Assembly (NCBI GenBank): GCA_023101885.1
Contig: JALPQD010000641.1
Coordinates: 372,001 to 436,000 of the forward strand
DNA: 64,000 nucleotides
Source: Typhlomys cinereus
Taxonomy: Eukaryota > Chordata > Mammalia > Rodentia > Platacanthomyidae
Direction: 5' to 3'
Under the pieces are notes generated by a model. The model was not told where the DNA came from and searched no databases. It saw nothing but the letters and a program-made list of their open reading frames with translations. Positions 59,793 through 64,000 of the stretch are shown piece after piece. The number at the start of each line of letters is the position of its first letter. Positions within the stretch are counted from its first letter, which is position 1. Made by a program: the position numbers and the translations under genes.

Positions 59793-62329
59793 AGAGCCAG
59801 AAACACTTTGATTTCTACTTGACCTAAACTCATAGAGTCAAAACTACTGAGAATCTCTTTGTGAATTGATATCTGAAGGTTTTGGTTCCAAGGTTAAACT
59901 CTATTGAAATGAAGTGAGATCAACACAATGGGGTGGCTGATTCTGGACACTGCTCCCACTGGTAAGACTGTGAAACTAAATGCCAGCCCTGGTGTTCATG
60001 ACATGTCTATTACCTGCATGACAGCCTCATTCCTTCAGCTCCCACATTGCCTCTGGGGGGGGTCTAAAATATTTATGATGTGCTTTATGAAGGCAGCTTG
60101 GCAATTTTCCTCCATTCTTACTGTCTAAACAAGTGTAGGAAAGAAGTGATAGAAAACTCAGCCCCACAGTGGAATCTGCCAGAAACTTTGGAATGGGGTT
60201 TTACTGACTCTGAATGTGCTCTTCCACTCACAAGAGAACTTGAAAATGTACTATTTGTGAAACATTTGGGTCATGGGATGTTTGAAGAAATGGAGTTAAG
60301 TGAGGATGCTGAACTGTTAGATAACTGAGAAGATAATTGAGAAATATTTCACAGATAAGATCACTTCAAATGCTGATTCAAAGAAACCATCATAGGTTAT
60401 CATCTAAAATGCAAAGAATATTAAAGTACATAGTTCACAAATTGAACCACCATGGTGATTCATCAGAAAATGATCCTTCAATGGACTACATACTGACCTT
60501 CATGCAAAGTTTATTGGTTTATTGGATTACACCCAACCCTATACATCATTAGTAAGAACTTATCGATAGTCAGCAGATCTTTACTCTCTGCTTGCTTAAC
60601 AGGAGAACCTGGACTGTATACCCTGTCTTTCAAACCTGCTCTGTCATCTGCGTCACATGCTGTTGAAACCTGGACTTCAGACTGTTGGTGATCCAGGTAC
60701 CAAGGAAATCCAGGATTACTTCTCTGTCCACACGCTCCAGTATTCTCTGTTCTTTCCTTGTTGCTACCGCCATGACTAGCATTTTCATTGGCACATTATC
60801 ATCCTCTCCATAAGGTTGGAGAGAGATAGAAAGCCATGGCCAATTCACCGTGACTATTAGTGTGACAAGTATAAAAAACCACTGACATGCGTTTTAATGT
60901 TTTATTTCCATGAATGTGCCAGTTGTCTTGGACTTTCATAATGATTCCTTCTCTGACCCATCATTGTTTTCTTTAAAGGCCTTAAATTCCTCCAGTACAG
61001 ATATTATAATGGCTTCTGGCATCCATTCTAGGAACCTGGGAAGGGCAGTGTATATGTGTGTGGGTGGGGGGAGACCATGCTTTGTTTTAACAATTCAATT
61101 TTGTTCCTTTGATTCCAAAATTTATTTTAATTCTAATTAAGTCTGACTTGCTATCTTACACACTGGATTACTTTGGCATACACTTACTCCTTTGTTGGAC
61201 TCATATAAGCTAGGCATTGGCTGATTCCGAAAGGCAATGTGTTTATGATGAATTTCTATATTTATTTTGGCAGCTAATCAAGCTAGAGTTCATTTCCACT
61301 GTTTTTTTCTGTTCTCTTGTCTGACTCTACTAGTGTTCTGAACAGTTGAATATCTTCCAGAAAAAAAGGGAATGCTGATTTCTGTTCCCTGAAGGTGGTT
61401 GAGAATTCATTTCCACACTGAGGGTTTAATTTCTTTCAAAATTCCAATCCTTACTTCATTTGACTCAATTGTTTAAAAAATGTTTGAATTTTTAATGCAC
61501 GGAGCTTCCTACGCAGATTTGCAAAAGGGGAAAATCACATTACTTGTGGATTTTTGGTCACAGATGTAAAGCAAACCTGCCTGTTCTTTTAGCTGTTCAT
61601 CCACATTTGCACCTACTGTCTGTTTTGAACTCAGTGGGATGATTTTTTTTTTTTTGGTCTGAGTAACAATGTCATCTCCCCTGTCTTAACTGCTCCTTGG
61701 CTGAGCATCGCAGCACTAGTACCATGGCTACCAGTGACAGTGATGTATCGATGACCTGAATAGAGGAAGGAAGAAGGAAATGTTGTTGACAGGGTGTTGT
61801 AGAAATGCATACAGGCAAGCTGGAATGGCTGCATGTGTGTTCAGAAATCAGCAAGTGCTGCCTTCATCCTGCCTCACATCCTGTCAGCAGCAACACAGAG
61901 GGTACATTGAGGACTCGTAGAAGAATGCTACTCAAGTTTACACTAGGACTGAGGGAAGTCAATAATTTCTTCTGGATGTAGAGTTCTGAATGACACGCTG
62001 CCTCTAGCTGGCTTCAAAAGGATTGGGGAAAAAAGGAAGCAAAGAAAAAAGCTAAAAGGGCTTACTCACACAGTTGTGATCTAGTGACCCAGACTCTCAA
62101 TAATCCCAGAATAATGAGGGCTAAAATTCCATTGTAGAGTGCTGTGGAGATAGTAATGCCATAGCACCAGGCAGATGGGTACTTTTGTTCTAACCCAGAG
62201 ATGTTCTAAGAAATTGTATGTCAGCATCTTGAAGGGGAACTGTGTAAAATAAGAATTTGTGGCACCTCTCCCTGGACTTGTGAATCTCCAATCAGGGCCA
62301 GTATTTGGAAAGCTACTCTGCTAATTCTT
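59790..62329. other. Mostly unique sequence
   Basis: No gene is recognised. A minus-strand coding-like segment (60630-60848) and a possible small retrocopy tail (61640-61750) are reported as findings. Several short ORFs (59928-60552) show no domains. Confidence 0.4.
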
Positions 62330-62480
62330 TATATAGCCTGATACAAATTGCCTGGATACAAAGGCCTTGGGATTAGACACATCTGCTTTCAAATTGTACT
62401 CCTGCCAGTAACCAGCTAGGTGGCTGTGGGCAGGTTATTAACTACTGCAGGTTTCAGTGGCTAAACAAAATTAAAATAAA
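62330..62480 (+). repeat. MIR SINE
   Basis: aggccttgggattagacaca tctgctttcaaattgtactc ctgccagtaaccagctaggt ggctgtgggcaggttattaa cta is the tRNA and core part of MIR. A related 3' piece (tttgaaatgagaggacagaa ... aaggtccttctaactctagc) continues at about 62765-62822 beyond a SINE insertion. Confidence 0.7.
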
Positions 62481-62559
62481 AAAAAATATAAGGCAAGTGG
62501 TAGTGGGACCAGTGTTTATTCTGCCAGTAGTCCAATGGATGGCTTACAAAATATATTTA

Positions 62560-62603
62560 TTTCTAATTATCTGTCTGTCTGCTTATTATCTATCTTTGAA
62601 AGA

Positions 62604-62659
<56 letters not shown>

Positions 62660-62725
62660 AAGAGAGAATAGAGTACCATGTGTGCAAGAAGGTGCCTTTA
62701 CCCCCTTAGCCATCTCACCCGCTGA
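62560..62725 (-). repeat. tRNA-SINE with (GA)n tract
   Basis: A long pure AG run (62601-62655) lies between tttatttctaattatctgtc on the left and the head-like taccatgtgtgcaagaaggt gcctttacccccttagccat ctcacccgctg on the right. The layout equals the copies at 40985 and 43490, with the GA tract expanded. It appears to split the MIR around it. Confidence 0.65.
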
Positions 62726-62830
62726 TGACATATAGTGTCATTCAAGTCACTGACCACTTTTTGTAGCTTTGAAATGAGAGGACAGAAGCTCTTGGCTTTC
62801 AAGGTCCTTCTAACTCTAGCATTGTTACCT

Positions 62831-63254
62831 TGAGAGAAAGGTACACCAGGCTCATGGGTTCATTTTGATAGTAGCTAATCCCTTATGCAGAGCCACAGTA
62901 AACAGTGATGCTAAATTATATACTTATTGACTTAAAAACCTTGTGCTTGTCTGCCTGAAAGGCAGGGGTATGCTTCTGTTGTTGATCGCCTGTCTGGAAT
63001 TGATAGGCCATGGTTTTGATCCCCAGTATTGTCAAAATATGATGGGACCACGTTTTGTTTTCTGCATTTCAGTCCTGCTCTGAAAGGAAAGCTGGGCAGG
63101 GATGCCACAGAATAAAGGACAAACATAGCATCAACTTCTTTTTTTTTTTTTAAAGAAATTCCTATAAGTTTCATTTTCTGTGAAAATTGGTACATTTTTG
63201 TCATTTGAGTTACATGGTTTAGGGAAAATATACCGTGTATAAAGTATTTTAGTA
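62831..63254. other. Short unique stretch
   Basis: Around 62940-63040 a tRNA-like pattern (cttgtctgcctgaaaggcag, ggttttgatccccagtattg) may be an eroded tRNA-SINE. Otherwise nothing is recognised. Confidence 0.35.
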
Positions 63255-64000
63255 TCATTTTTTTACATTTTTTATTATTATTTCCGCTCATACAAACTTA
63301 ATAGGTAGACCAGTTCCCTCCCCCCTCCTCCTCCCCCCGAACCCCCTGCTCCCCCTCCCTCCCTCCCCATCTCCCAGTGCCTTCCCCCCAATTCCCAGAG
63401 AGTCCTTTATTGTGTATGCCTAACTCTCCTCTTGGTCCTCCTTTCCGATGACGTACAAGGACCCAGTGGTATTTCCCTGAACCCTTTCTCGTGTTCCCCT
63501 TAAGCATAGGAACACTACTGTGGCTGTCAATCCCTTGCCTCCAAGGATCTTGGTGCCTTTAGCCGATGTTAGACTTTGTGAGGTCAATAGTGTGATGGAC
63601 ATGGTGCGGGGCATGCAAAGTCCTATTATGATTGCTTCAGCCCTAACTAGTGTGGAGACTCTTCAAATCATTGCTCCCCCCATCCTTTTGCTCTTACAAT
63701 CTTACCGCCCCCTCTTTGCAAATGTCCCTGAGCTTCAGGATGGGGGGAGATTAGGCTGGCTTAGTTCTATGTGGATGATATAGAGTCTCTGAAGTTCTGG
63801 ATTGTGGTTTGTTGATGTTCTTTTGCAGTTTTGTTGCTCCTGCAATGCCCTTCACTCCATCCTGATGGGCACTGTATGTCACCCCCTGGTCAGAGACAAA
63901 AAAACTGTTAAACTGGAGTCTTGTTATAATAGCACATTCAAGGGTAGATGTAATAAAAGCAGGAAACCTCGGTGAGGGAGGGGTCAGTCACTCATTTGCA
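63255..64000 (-). mobile_element. Young L1, 3' end only (continues beyond window)
   Basis: Closely matches 21942-22680 of the nearly full-length L1: tacattttttattattattt c, aataggta.acc, the pyrimidine tract, ccctgaaccctt, atgcaaagtcctattatgat tgcttc and ttgttataatagcacattca aggg. It still matches at the last base (ctcatttgca), so the insertion extends to the right of 64000 and may contain ORF2. Confidence 0.93.

Overview
This is eukaryotic, mammalian DNA, and almost certainly rodent. It carries B1-like and ID-like SINEs, an ID-B1 composite (B4 type), a rodent-style L1 with a G-rich 3' UTR and GC-rich 5' monomers, an ERVL-MaLR element with two LTRs, old MIR/L1M/MER relics and many (AC)n microsatellites. 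The commonest SINE has a B2/ID-like tRNA head (gggctggagagatggctcag) but a body and (AC)n tail unlike mouse B2. This suggests a lineage of the mouse-related clade outside mouse and rat (jerboa-type is my guess, not a determination). I see no complete cellular protein-coding gene; the window reads as intergenic or intronic.

Layout. 1-1383: unremarkable AT-rich DNA. 1384-5318: a ~1.95 kb segment present twice, separated by a 10-N gap; the simplest reading is an assembly duplication. ~1600-14748: a very long, strongly diverged tandem array of a ~20 bp unit, poor in G on this strand, interrupted by SINEs and MIRs. 14754-16987: a MaLR retrotransposon with both LTRs and a 5 bp target-site duplication. 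17000-18950: a second degenerate periodic region. 18951-21941: unique sequence with SINEs and one exon-like segment. 21942-28777: a nearly full-length, inactive L1 on the minus strand (5' UTR, ORF1, ORF2, 3' UTR). 28778-34365: unique sequence with SINEs. 34366-37183: an inverted repeat with nearly identical 605 bp arms. 37184-53700: mostly unique sequence with old repeats, a processed pseudogene with target-site duplication, two CTCF-type motifs and one further exon-like segment. 53738-55735: a rearranged cluster of L1 3' ends with inverted and direct duplications. 55736-64000: unique sequence, SINEs, microsatellites and a second young L1 that runs off the right edge.

No gene pathway can be reconstructed. 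The coding sequences that can be recognised belong to retroelements (L1 ORF1/ORF2, both broken) plus a 3' retrocopy of an unidentified mRNA. Most short ORFs come from microsatellites, SINEs, the G-poor array or the antisense of L1. The most notable structures are the degenerate 13 kb minisatellite, the 605 bp inverted repeat, the (AC)n-tailed SINE family with clear target-site duplications, and the duplicated contig ends at the gap. All repeat family names rest on by-eye recognition, not a library search.
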